64,000 bases of DNA. It comes from Prorocentrum cordatum (taxonomy: Eukaryota; Sar; Dinophyceae; Prorocentrales; Prorocentraceae). Within the stretch, counting starts at the first letter, position 1, and every line of letters begins with the position of its first letter. The stretch is taken from positions 86,001 to 150,000 of the forward strand of contig CAUYUJ010020541.1 of assembly GCA_963575745.1 (NCBI GenBank), in the 5' to 3' direction. Shown in pieces: positions 55,129-64,000 of this stretch. The notes below the pieces were generated by a model, which was not told where the DNA came from, ran no database searches, and worked only from the letters and a program-made list of their open reading frames with translations. Made by a program: the position numbers and the translations under genes.

Positions 55129-56155
55129 TATTCGTGCGTTGCTAATTTTTCGAGATGGTGATGCTTTTCTCGACTTGAATCGAGTTGCAGATGCGCTAAA
55201 GAGCTGATCATCAGGCGCGATAGTCTGAAGTATCCAGACGCCTGAACTCGGTCATACTCTGTTAATTTTTGAAGATGTATTGGTTTTTGACTTAACTCGA
55301 GCTCCAGATAAGCTACAGAGCTGTTTGGCACGGCATTCGGAAGGAACAAATCAGGCGTGCTAGTTTAAAGTATCCAGACATTTGAAATCTTGCTGCGATT
55401 AGCGCTGGGGCTGAAAGACTATTCGTACTCTGTTATTTTCTGACGATGATGATGAGTTTCTTGTTTTTACTCGAGCTGCATATCAGCTACAGAGCTCTTC
55501 GGCACAGCAATTAGGAGAAGACATCAGACGCGATAGTCTACATATCTAGACGCCTCAAAGCGGTCTGCTATCAGCGCTGGGGCTGAAAACTATTCGTACT
55601 CTGCTAATTTCTTGCGCTAGTTTAACGTATCTAGACGCCTGATCTCGGTCTGCTATCAGCGCTGGGGCTGACACTAGTCGTGCGCTGCTATTTTTTGAGA
55701 TCGTGATGCTTTTCTCGACTTGGATCGAGTTGCAGATGAGCTGCAGAGCTGTTCGGCACAGCAATGGGAATGAAATCATCAGGCGTGATAGTCTTGAAGT
55801 ATTTAGACGCCTGAACTCGGTCTGCTATCAGCGCTGGGGCTGAACAACTATTCGTGCTCTTCTTTTTTTAAAAAAAGATGGTATTGGTTTTCTTGACTTA
55901 ACTCGAGCTGCAGATAAGCTACAGAGCTGTTTGTCACGGCAATCGGAAGGAAATAATCAGGCGTGCTAACTATCTAGACGCCTGAACTCGGTCTGCTATT
56001 AGCGCTTGGGCTGAACAAGCCATTCGTACCCTGTTAATTTTTCGGAGACGGTGATGGTCTTCTTTGCGCTGTTCGGCGCAGCAATCGGAAGGAAATCAAC
56101 AGGCGCGCTAGCTCAAAGTGTCCAGACGCCTGAACTCGGTCTGGTATGTCTATTT
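55129..56155 (+). repeat. E-type tandem units
   Basis: Diverged relatives of the 177-bp unit, marked by CGCTGGGGCTGA, CTACAGAGCTGTT and GACGCCTGAACTCGGTC. They carry a longer hairpin, TCAGGC...GCCTGA enclosing GTCTG...CAGAC. Confidence 0.7.
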
Positions 56156-56880
56156 TTTCAGAGATGTTTTCCCTCGCTCCTTCTTCTCCTCCGCGTCCTC
56201 CTCCATGAGACCGCGCCCTCTCGCGCGCAATGCGAGATTGCCGCGCCCACATTGCTCGAGCAAGCTCTACGAGTTCCCGGTGGTGCTCGTAAGTCTCGTT
56301 TCTTCCAGATCTGCCTTGAGTGGATTGCATATTGATCTCTTTCGAGTGCGGGTAGCACATTGAATTCATTGTGTGACAATTGTACTTGTTCCTTCCTCTA
56401 TTCTCTTTGCTTCGTCGCCACATTTCTGACTGAATTGGACTTTGATTGTGACTGATGCCTCACGTGCGGAGCCTCACATCCAGGCGTATGCGTCGTGCTC
56501 GGGCCTGCCATCTGAGATGGGTCCGATCAGCATCACCATTCTCTTGCATTCTTTGCTTTGTGCATGTTGTTTCTTTGATGGAAATATCGTAACACGGTCG
56601 GTTGTCGCATCATCGATGTGTCTCTGAGGTTTCGACATACTTCGGACTTTGTGTTTGCATTGACTCTTGCCATGCTGTGTGTGTGTGTCGGGCATGCGCG
56701 CATGTTGGTATGAGAGCTCCGCGTGCTTTTCATTTTGTTCGGAATAAGAGTTTCGCATGTGCCCGCTTCCGCTCAAAGAGTGGCGGGTGTCTTGCCTGAC
56801 TCTGTATGCCGCCCTTTTTCCTGCTAGCGACTGGGCCTGACGGCCCGCATAGTCGATCGCAAAGACCGCAAAACCAAGGT
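56156..56880. other. Unique sequence within the array
   Basis: No A-D similarity except CAAGCTCTACGAGTTCCCGG at about 56,261. It contains TGTGTGTGTGTCGGGCATGC. Frames up to 147 codons exist on the minus strand but none resembles a known protein. Confidence 0.45.
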
Positions 56881-58228
56881 TGACGGTTTTCCGCCGGCTC
56901 CCAGCTGGCAAGAACAATCCCGACGGTCCTTTTGACGATTTTTGCTCGGTTGAAATTCATGTTCTCGAAATCCAAAAATTCGTTTGAGCTCTAGTATTTT
57001 TTCCCGTGATATTCGATCTTATTCCCGCTCGCCGTCTCAATATCAGCTCGATCGGGTACCTGTTTCTGCCAAAAAGCATCCAGGCGGGATCGGCTGTTTC
57101 GAGTCATCTTGACAGGTGCTGTCGGTTTTCTGTACTTAACTCGAGCTGTCGGATAACTACAGAGCTGGTAAGAACACGGAATCGATTGATAATAATCAGG
57201 CGCGTTCGTCTGAAGCATCTAGAGGTCTGAACTCGGTCTGCTACTCGAGCTAGGTCCGCGAAACTATTCGTAGTCTATTTTCTTGGGAGGTGGTGATGAG
57301 TTTCTTGACTTTTCTCGAGCCTCAGATGAGCTAAAGGGCTCTTCGGCACAGAATTCGGAAGGCAATGACCTAGACGCCTGAACTCGGTCTGCTATCAGCA
57401 CTGGATCCGAAAAATTGTTCGTACTCTTCAAATCTGTTGGAGATGGTGAAGGATTTCTTGACTTAGCTCGAGTTGCAGATGAGCTACAGATCTGTTTGGC
57501 TCAGCAATCGGAAGGGAATCATCAGGCGCGATAGTTCTAAGTATCCAGACGCCTGAAATCAGTCTGCTATTGGCGCTGGGGCTGAAACACTATCCGTACT
57601 CTGCTTGTTCTTTCGATATGGTGATGATTTTCTTGACTTAACTCGAGCTGCAGATGGGCTACAGAGTTGTTCGGCACAGCAATCGGGAGGCAATCATCAG
57701 GCGCGCTACTAGACACCTGGACTCGGTCTGCTATCAGCGCAGAAGCCGAAAACCTAATCATATTCTACTATTCTTGATGGAGTGTGTTTTCTTGACATTA
57801 CTCGAGATGCAGCTGAGCTCCAGAGCTCTTAGGCACAGCAATCGGAAGGAACTCATCAGACGCACTAGCTCAAAGTATCTAGACGCCTGAAGTCAGTCTG
57901 CTATCAGCGCTCGGGCTGGACAACTTTTTGTACTCTGCTAATTTCTTTTGGATGATATGGTTTTCTTGACTTAAGTCGCTCTGCAGATGAGCTACAGAGC
58001 TGTTCAGCACAGCAATCGGAAGCGAATCATCTGGGGCGCTTGTTTGAAGTATCTAGACGCATGCAATCAGTCTGCTATCAGAGCTCCAACTGCAAAACTA
58101 TCGTACTCTGCTAATTCTTGGGAGATGGTATTGGTTTTCATGATTTAACCCGAGCTGCAGTAGAGCAAGGAAGCTCTACGAGTCTCCTGGCGGTAACGAA
58201 GGTTGTCGGTTTACCGCCGGCGCCCAGT
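56881..58228 (+). repeat. Half cap, then B element built of E-type units
   Basis: TGACGGTTTTCCGCCGGCTC is half a cap. A B distal tract starts at GGCAAGAACAATCCC, then one B unit, then E-type units from about 57,240. Cap CTGGCGGTAA (58,187-58,196) with TTACCGCCGG (58,211-58,220). Confidence 0.7.
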
Positions 58229-58565
58229 AAAGGAACAGCACATGCACAAAGACTGATGGAGCTTGAGCAGAAGGTGCAAGGTCTCCTGGGGGGGTGTTTC
58301 AGCACTGGACGTTCAACATTGAGTCATTGATAACTGAAGAGTGATAATCCATTGAACGTGCATTGTGCAGCCAGGAGTCTTTGGTTCCACGTACTGTACA
58401 CGGTGTTTCGTGTTGGGCACGCAGATATTGTATTTCCTTTGTTTGTGGAGACGTTTAGCCCGAATCCGCGGTAGCCTGTGATACACCGTGTGTCAGTGCT
58501 CTGCTCAATTAATGCATGTCGTGATTGATTTTTGGTTTCTGAAAATCTCTCTCGTTGCTCTTCGC
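58229..58565. other. Unique sequence
   Basis: No repeat similarity, no coding frame, no clear structure. Confidence 0.4.
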
Positions 58566-58760
58566 TTCATGACTCGTAGAGCTTCCCCAAGAGCGTTAGC
58601 GGCGAAGCTAGAAGAGTAATGATTCGTAGAGCTTCCCTAAGTGCGTTAGCGGCGAAGCTAGAAGAGTCATACCTCGTAGAGCTCTTCGTTATCGATGAGC
58701 TAGAGGAATGACTCGTAGAACTTCCCTTCGAGCGTTACCGGCGAAGCTAGAAGAGCAATT
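58566..58760 (+). repeat. Four terminal hairpins in tandem
   Basis: Three variant B ends (GACTCGTAGAGCTTCCC or close, with GAGCGTTAGCGGCGAAGC and AGAAGAGTAAT or close) and one A end (ACCTCGTAGAGCTCTTCG). The GCGTTAGCGGC loop is not used by other B ends. Confidence 0.75.
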
Positions 58761-59190
58761 CCGTTGCGCTGAACGCGAGAGCCGACGAACAGACCTGGAA
58801 GGCTCGGAGGAGCCAGGACCACTTGACAATCGACGACATATTATCAACAATGAATGCTTCGAGCTTTCTCGGAGTGAGAGGCTTCTTTGATGGAGGCCGT
58901 TCCTCTCAGGTTTGCGGCGACGGCTGGGTTCTTGATCTGTACATTCTTCTTACGCGTCCTTTTCATTTTAGTCATCTTGATGGCTGCGCCTCCCCGAAAG
59001 TTCGTGCAGCGTCGCCTCAGAAGCCTTTCGTCTTCCGCCCTCGTGTGCAATGACCCAGGCTGAACATCTTGCTGCAAAGCACCTTCTGAAAGGTGTGGTG
59101 GCGGTCCTTCAGGCGGTTGGCCTGATTCGCCCCGTTTGCGCTAGGCTGTGACTTGAGCGGGCCTGAACTCAGGCCTGTGTCTCTGCGCAA
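58761..59190. other. Unique sequence with a small basic frame
   Basis: A minus-strand frame (58,844-59,077) contains IKMTKMKRTRKKNVQIKN. Short and unrecognised; not called as a gene. Confidence 0.3.
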
Positions 59191-59700
59191 AGCAAAAAAC
59201 CAAGGTTGACTGTTTACCGCCGGCTTTCAGTGCCCGCAGCGCCTTGATGCAGATTGGAACGTGTCACGAAGGGCCTTCTCCAGATAGCTCCTTGGCGAGC
59301 TGAACCTGAAAGCCGGCTGTAGACCGTTAGCCCATATATGCTCGTAGATTCGTAAAGCGGAGACTCGAAGAGCTTGCTTGCCATATATGCCTCGTGGAGC
59401 TTGTCGGCAACGATGGGCTTGTTGACCGACCCGGCCCGGGCGGATTATGTGACAACTTGGGGTCGGCTGGGCGAATCTTGTGAGAGATCTGGCCGTTCGT
59501 TTTGAGATTCATTTTTTTCTTACCTGAAGTGGGCTATGCCGCGTCTGCTTGTCAATTTCTAAGGTCTGTAGCTGCAGTATTACTATCAAAAAACATGGAA
59601 CCGACTCCGGATATAATCGGAAACATACATTGTTCGAGTTTTCAAGCTGCTATTCGTGGAAGCTTTCTCCTACGTCGTTGGTATCATTTTTATCAGCGTC
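59191..59700 (+). repeat. Worn cap, C scrap and capless A3 element
   Basis: GGTTGACTGTTTACCGCCGG at about 59,202; C scrap to about 59,370. A3 body from CCTCGTGGAGCTTGTCGG to about 59,690 without a cap. Last recognisable member of the array. Confidence 0.6.
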
Positions 59701-60550
59701 GTTACTATGACTGTGTGCGCCCTTAGACGTCACCATGATTTCGTTCCCGCCGAGTCACCGACTGTGGCCGAAACGCTCGCAATTCATCGCGGCCTGTGAG
59801 ACGTGCTGCGAGGCGATCGAGGACTGAAGCTGGGTCTTCGCGGCCGTCGCCTCCCTGGAAGAACGCGCGGTGGACGGGCAAAGTTGACTGACGAGGGCTG
59901 TTCCCCAGGGAAGCGCTAATGACATTCCGATTGAGAAGGAACACAACGGAAAGGGCATCTGGCGCTTCGCAGCCCAGACGTGCTTCGCCGTGCGGGCGTG
60001 GATTTCGCGGGGCCAGGGCGAGGACAAATCCAGGCCGCGGCGCCAGAGACATTCTCTAGGGCCGCCGGATCGCAGAGATTCCCGATGTATGCTCACCCGT
60101 TTTGATGCTCGTTTTGGCTTTGACCTCCACCCTCCTGTGCCCTTCCGTCTCCCCCGTAAGGTGTTTGGGGGCGCGCCGTCCTGGGGCCGCCGCGCTGGGC
60201 GCGCAGTCGGGGCGCTGGCGTGGGGCCCGGTGCGTGGTCGGGAGGGCCCGTGGCTCTCGGGCCGTCAAGGCGCGGGCCCAGGGCACTGAGCGGGTCGGCG
60301 AGACGTTGGCCCAATGAGAGGGGCTTGGCTTCGGGGGCGTCGAGAGGCGGCCCCAGGGCGCTGGGCGCACGGCCAGAGCGCGGGCTCGGAATGCGGAGAG
60401 GCGCCAGTTTTCGGACCGCCAAGACGCCGTGGATCCAACGCGGTACGCTGCACCTGACTGGGCTGTTGAGCCAGGCTCGAAGGGGGGGCCGCAGCACGCC
60501 GGAGAAGGCGCTGCCGAAATAAATTGGCAAAAAAGAGACCGCGTGTAATG
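59701..60550. other. GC-rich flank of the LINE remnant
   Basis: Frames on both strands are open because of GC content. Some may be upstream LINE sequence, but no endonuclease motif was seen. Confidence 0.4.
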
Positions 60551-61850
60551 ATTGGAGAGCACGCTCGACGCGGGCAGCTGGCAGGGCCTGAAACGTTTCC
60601 GGTGCTTGGGGCGGGTGCAACAAGGTCGCTTGAGAGATGCAGAGGGCAATTTGGTAGACAGCTCCCTGCGCGCTGATGCGACGGGCAACTGCGCCCTCAG
60701 GCCGGCCGCGCCCGACGAGGTGCCGATTGAATATCGGATGGCCCTGCGACGCAACGCCAGGGCGAGCGAGGGTGTTCTAGATCTGTGCAGCACGTGCTGG
60801 GCGTGCAGAGAAGTGCCGCAGTCGTGGAGGCACTCTTCAGTCTCGGTCATTTTCAAGAAGGGCGACGAATTTTTTCCGCAGAACTACCGCTCGATTTCAT
60901 GGTTTCCGATCGGTTACAACGTGATAGCTAGCCTTCTGTTGAAACGCATGCTTTCTGGTGGCGTGGGCGACGAGCTGAGAGGCATCCAGTATGGGTTCAG
61001 GAGACAGAACAGCCATCGACGCTTTCTTTCTCGCGCAGAGGGCAGTGGGAAGAGCCTGGGCAATATAAAAGACGGGCAGCTTTCAGGTGTCTTGCTTGCC
61101 TGGTCGAAGGCGTTTGACCGCGTGCGTCCCGCGGCATTACTCCTTGCGCTCATCGTTCGACATTCGCGGGGCTTGCATTGGTGCGGCGGGGAACATCTAC
61201 AGCGCCTGAACGTTTGAGATGAGCGACCGCAGGGGTCAGGCATTGCGCAGGGCTACCTGTTGAGTCGTTTCTTATTCATAATGTGGCTCTCGGTTCTCAA
61301 GACAGACGGGGAAAACGATTTTTGCAGAAGCCTCTGCTTCGATGTCGCCTGCTCTGACGGCGCAGCTCTGGTGTCCGACGACGTCGACAGGGCGCAGTGC
61401 TTCCTGGCGTGCCTTATCCGCAGAGCTAGAGCCTACTTCTTGGAGCTGAAGCGGGACAAGACGGTTCACTTGCAAATGAGCTGCGACAGGGATGTGCTCA
61501 CGACCGAGTTGTCGCCCATCCAAGTCGTGCCATCAGCGTTGTATCCCGGCAGCCTTCACAGCGCGGGTGGCGGCGCAGGCGCTGCCGCTGCTGGGGGACT
61601 TGGCGGAAACCAGGGGGCACTCGACAAACCCCAGATGGTGTGGCGGGGCGTTAACATCCCGCGGAGGCGGGAGTTGGTTCTCTTCGACTCGCACCTGGTT
61701 TCCAAACCCACATAGAACCTGGAAGTACTTACATCAAGAAAGCAGACTGGGGCAACATTGACGCATTCCAGGCAATGTGTTTACGCAACATCTGCAGCAT
61801 CCCGCATGCAGTTCTCTCCCTGGTCAGGGAGCTCCGCGCAGACAAGGCCG
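60551..61850 (+). pseudogene. LINE-type reverse transcriptase, decayed
   Basis: The enzyme family copies element RNA into DNA at a nicked target. Visible in order: PDEVPIEY and EVPQSW (before the fingers), VIFKKGDEFF and NYRSISWFPIGYNVIASLLLK (about 60,850-60,945), GIQYGFRRQNS, then LLAWSKAFDRVRPAALLLA (about 61,090-61,150) with the first catalytic Asp, GIAQGYLLSRFLFIM (about 61,240-61,280) and ELKRDKTVHLQ (about 61,445). At least two frame changes lie near 61,020 and 61,160-61,210. The catalytic YADD box is gone, replaced by CSDGAALV. A thumb-like part (NIPRRRELVLFDSHL; later ADWGNIDAFQAMCLRNICS in another frame) follows. Non-functional. Confidence 0.75.
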
Positions 61851-62326
61851 CCCGCGCTTCCAGAGGGGGCCGGTCGTCCGGGCGCAGGCGCGTCTGGTCA
61901 TCGAGGACGCACTCGTGCCCTCCTCCCCCTTGCGCCCCCTTCCCCGGCGTCGGCTTCCCCTTCCTCCCGCTTCCGCCCCGCCCCCCCCGGGTCTCCATTC
62001 CTCGGCGGCTTTTCCGGGCCAGCGCGGTGCGAGCAGACCGTGTGTAAGGCAGTCGTCAAATTATGCATTATCTGGCGTGTGAACTTCGAGTGACTGCAAG
62101 CTTGTACCTTTGAGCCGCGGCCAGGACGGACGCCATCTTGGCCTCCGCGCCACCATTGCAGCCGATGTGTCGTAAAGGCGGCCTCTTCCTGGCTCTCGCA
62201 TCCTGTCAGGTCTAGGTCCTGGTCGGCGACTTTGTCCGAAGCCGAGGCTTGCCGTGCCCGGGAGGCCCCCCTCGTCGGTGGTGCAAAGGTGGGGTCCAGA
62301 GGATGGTGTCCTACGGGTAGGAGAGG
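61851..62326. other. Unique GC-rich sequence
   Basis: C-rich stretch near 61,915-61,990. No supported gene. Confidence 0.4.
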
Positions 62327-62351
62327 GTATATATATATATATATATATATG
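62327..62351. repeat. TA dinucleotide repeat
   Basis: About twelve TA steps, ending ATGCATTC. Confidence 0.9.
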
Positions 62352-63850
62352 CATTCGTTCAAGCACCCCTTCCACGGCCCCAGGGTCCTGAGGGATGGGG
62401 TCTTGAGGGTAGGAAGAGATCCTAGGATCGATTTGCACTCTTTGAGACACTCCGTCCGCTGGGGCTTTTTAAGGGCTATTTTGGAGCCATGTGGGACCGT
62501 CATCGGATGTCGTTTACCCCCGAAGGTCAAGAACGCAAAACTTATTGAACAATCCTTGGAATATCAATGGTTTTGGACCCCAGGGAGCCATTTTGGGGGT
62601 CGCCTGGGCCTCGTGGGCCATCCTGGGTTCAGTCTGGGCCGTCTTGAAGCATCTTGGATCGATCGTGGGCTCTCTTGCGTCCATCTCGGACGTCTTGGAA
62701 GCGTTTCTGTCTGCGCCATCTTAGAGTCACCAGGGCAATTTTGTCAAGCTGTGTCGGGCGACGCCTGTTTTTGAACGCCGTGGCGCGATTGGCCGAGACC
62801 CCGCAGGAAATTTGGTTTAAGCGTTTCAATGCCACCCGAGATCTGCCCCGCCGTGCACTTGTGCGTCAAGCGACGGGGGACGACGGATCTTGCTGCCTTA
62901 GGTCAGATGCCCCCTGGATGCCCTTGTGGATCTGCAGTGAAGGCCCATGCCAAGAATCACCCTGCCTGCCTCCAGGGTGCCGTGGGTTTCCGGGGATCCG
63001 GTGGTTTTGCAATGGACAGCGCGACGTCCCGGCACCAAAAATCCATGCACATCCTGGGGTCTCGGGGCTGGGCTTCTTGTGGAAGGTTTCTCGCGGTCGG
63101 GCCCCCAGTGTAGGTCGGATGCCCCTTGGATACCCTTGTGGATCTGTTGGTTTTTCTGGGAGCTCCTCGGATGCGGTTTCGGGGGGTGCGTTGGGCCCCT
63201 CGGGGGCCTCGCCTGGGGGCTCATTGGCACCCAGTGTGGCCTGCTTTGGGGGCCTCCCCGGGCTTCGGGGAGAATCTCGGGGGCCTGCTTGCGGCGTCGG
63301 GGGTCATCTTGGGACGGAGGCGGAGCGAAATGTCTGTTCGGCTTCTCCCTCTTCGGGCCCCCTTGGCGCCCTCTTGAGGTCGTCTTGGGCCGTGTTGCGC
63401 GCCTCTTGGGCTGTCTTGGGTCCCTCTTGGGCCGTCTGTGGGCCCTCTTGGGAGTTTTTGGGTTGTGAATGGACATTTTTTTAGGCCTCTCGGGCCGTGC
63501 TTGGAGCGTCAGGCGTACCAAAGGCGAGAACGCCGACATCATAAAACACCGTGGCTCAATCAACGATTTCGGCCTTTAGGGCGCTCTGTCGGTGCCACTT
63601 TGGGATCCTCTTGGGACGTATTTGGGGTCTTTTGAACCGTCTGGAGGCCATGCTGGGCGCGTCTTGGAGTGATCTTCGGGCGACTCGGGAACCTGTTGGA
63701 CGGGCCTGGGAGCCTCTTGGGGCCCCCTTGGCCCCTCTTGGGGACACTCTTGGACTCACTCTGGCTTCCCTAGAGTTCGCCCGGCGCGCTCCGAGACAGT
63801 CTGGGGGCGCCCCGGAGCGCCGACCCCCTTTGAATTGTACAGGCTGACCG
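62352..63850. repeat. CTTGG-rich degenerate short repeat
   Basis: From about 62,560 the words CTTGGGCC, GCCGTCTTGG and CCTCTTGGG recur every 10-25 bases. The low complexity keeps long frames open on both strands; none has a recognisable domain. Confidence 0.6.
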
Positions 63851-64000
63851 CAAGACAACGGTCCCTTTACCTTGCACAATTGTATGAGACTTGGGGCACT
63901 TCGCTACGTGCTGAAGAGATGGTGGCGGATACCAGGCATGTCGACACGTTGGAATCATTGGTTGTCATCAGATATGAGCTTGTGAGTGTTACAGAAGTAT
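63851..64000. other. Unassigned window end
   Basis: No repeat or frame recognised. Confidence 0.4.

Noticed and set aside
174-58228. Caps as integron-like recombination sites (head-to-tail cassettes with hairpins)
   Set aside because: The partner side of each joint is at a variable position, no integrase gene is present, and the genome is eukaryotic.
174-58228. Caps as intrinsic transcription terminators
   Set aside because: Only two of about 40 caps have a T run next to them, and both can be explained by neighbouring sequence or slippage; intrinsic terminators are a bacterial feature.
174-58228. Strand of transcription inferred from G-T pairs in cap stems
   Set aside because: Signals conflict: caps at 53,919 and 58,187 pair better on plus, those at 19,472, 39,356 and 45,724 better on minus.
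60056-60856. 266-codon frame on the minus strand
   Set aside because: It lies antisense to the LINE remnant in GC-rich DNA. Composition explains the lack of stops and no domain is visible.
62898-63563. 221-codon minus and 276-codon plus frames
   Set aside because: Both are products of the CTTGG-rich low-complexity sequence; Arg/Pro or Gly/Ser-rich without a fold signature.

Overview
The window looks like nuclear DNA of a dinoflagellate. The reasons are these: very long stretches of GC-rich, structured repeats; a few long split genes all on one strand; introns whose frame is best restored with GC-AG as well as GT-AG borders; a DNA cytosine-5 methyltransferase of the kind often found in dinoflagellate mobile elements; a decayed LINE reverse transcriptase; and a tandem copy of the first ten bases of the dinoflagellate spliced leader. 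There is nothing bacterial here. No tRNA, rRNA or CRISPR array was seen.

Layout. Positions 1-15,075 and 15,075-20,870 plus 36,690-59,700 are a mosaic of four repeat families packed end to end. I call them A (about 400 bp), B (about 0.4-1.2 kb, with inner units of about 177 bp), C and D (about 300-390 bp, GC-rich). A and B end in the same 'cap', a hairpin with arms CCGGCGGTAA/TTACCGCCGG or CCGGCGGTGA/TCACCGCCGG followed by CGCC(C)AGT. Next to the cap, and again at the other end, lie matching inverted repeats (ACCTCGTAGAGCTC for A, ACTCGTAGAGCTTCC for B). Strand signs for repeats follow one convention: '+' means the cap is on the right. All elements left of about 15,075 are '-', and nearly all elements right of it are '+'. 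Each cap is fused directly to a neighbour that begins at a variable internal point. Many joints share A, AC or ACT (T, GT or AGT on the other strand).

Between the arrays, 21.6-36.2 kb holds three split genes, all on the minus strand. First comes an hAT-like transposase-like protein ending in a PHD-type zinc finger (36.17-30.83 kb). Next is a cytosine-5 DNA methyltransferase with motifs I, IV, VI, VIII, IX and X (28.40-26.30 kb). Last is a long protein of unknown function interrupted by one in-frame TAG (25.77-about 21.6 kb). A transposase-like gene, a chromatin-reader finger and a DNA methyltransferase side by side inside a repeat desert suggest a large mobile element, but no outer borders were found.

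Other sequence: a ten-copy minisatellite of about 102 bp (15.64-16.73 kb), a 1-kb array of C-run/G-run palindromes (28.66-29.64 kb), a degraded LINE (60.55-61.85 kb), a TA repeat (62.33 kb) and a CTTGG-rich low-complexity tail (62.5-63.85 kb). All element borders, copy counts and joints were read by eye and should be taken as accurate to a few bases at best.
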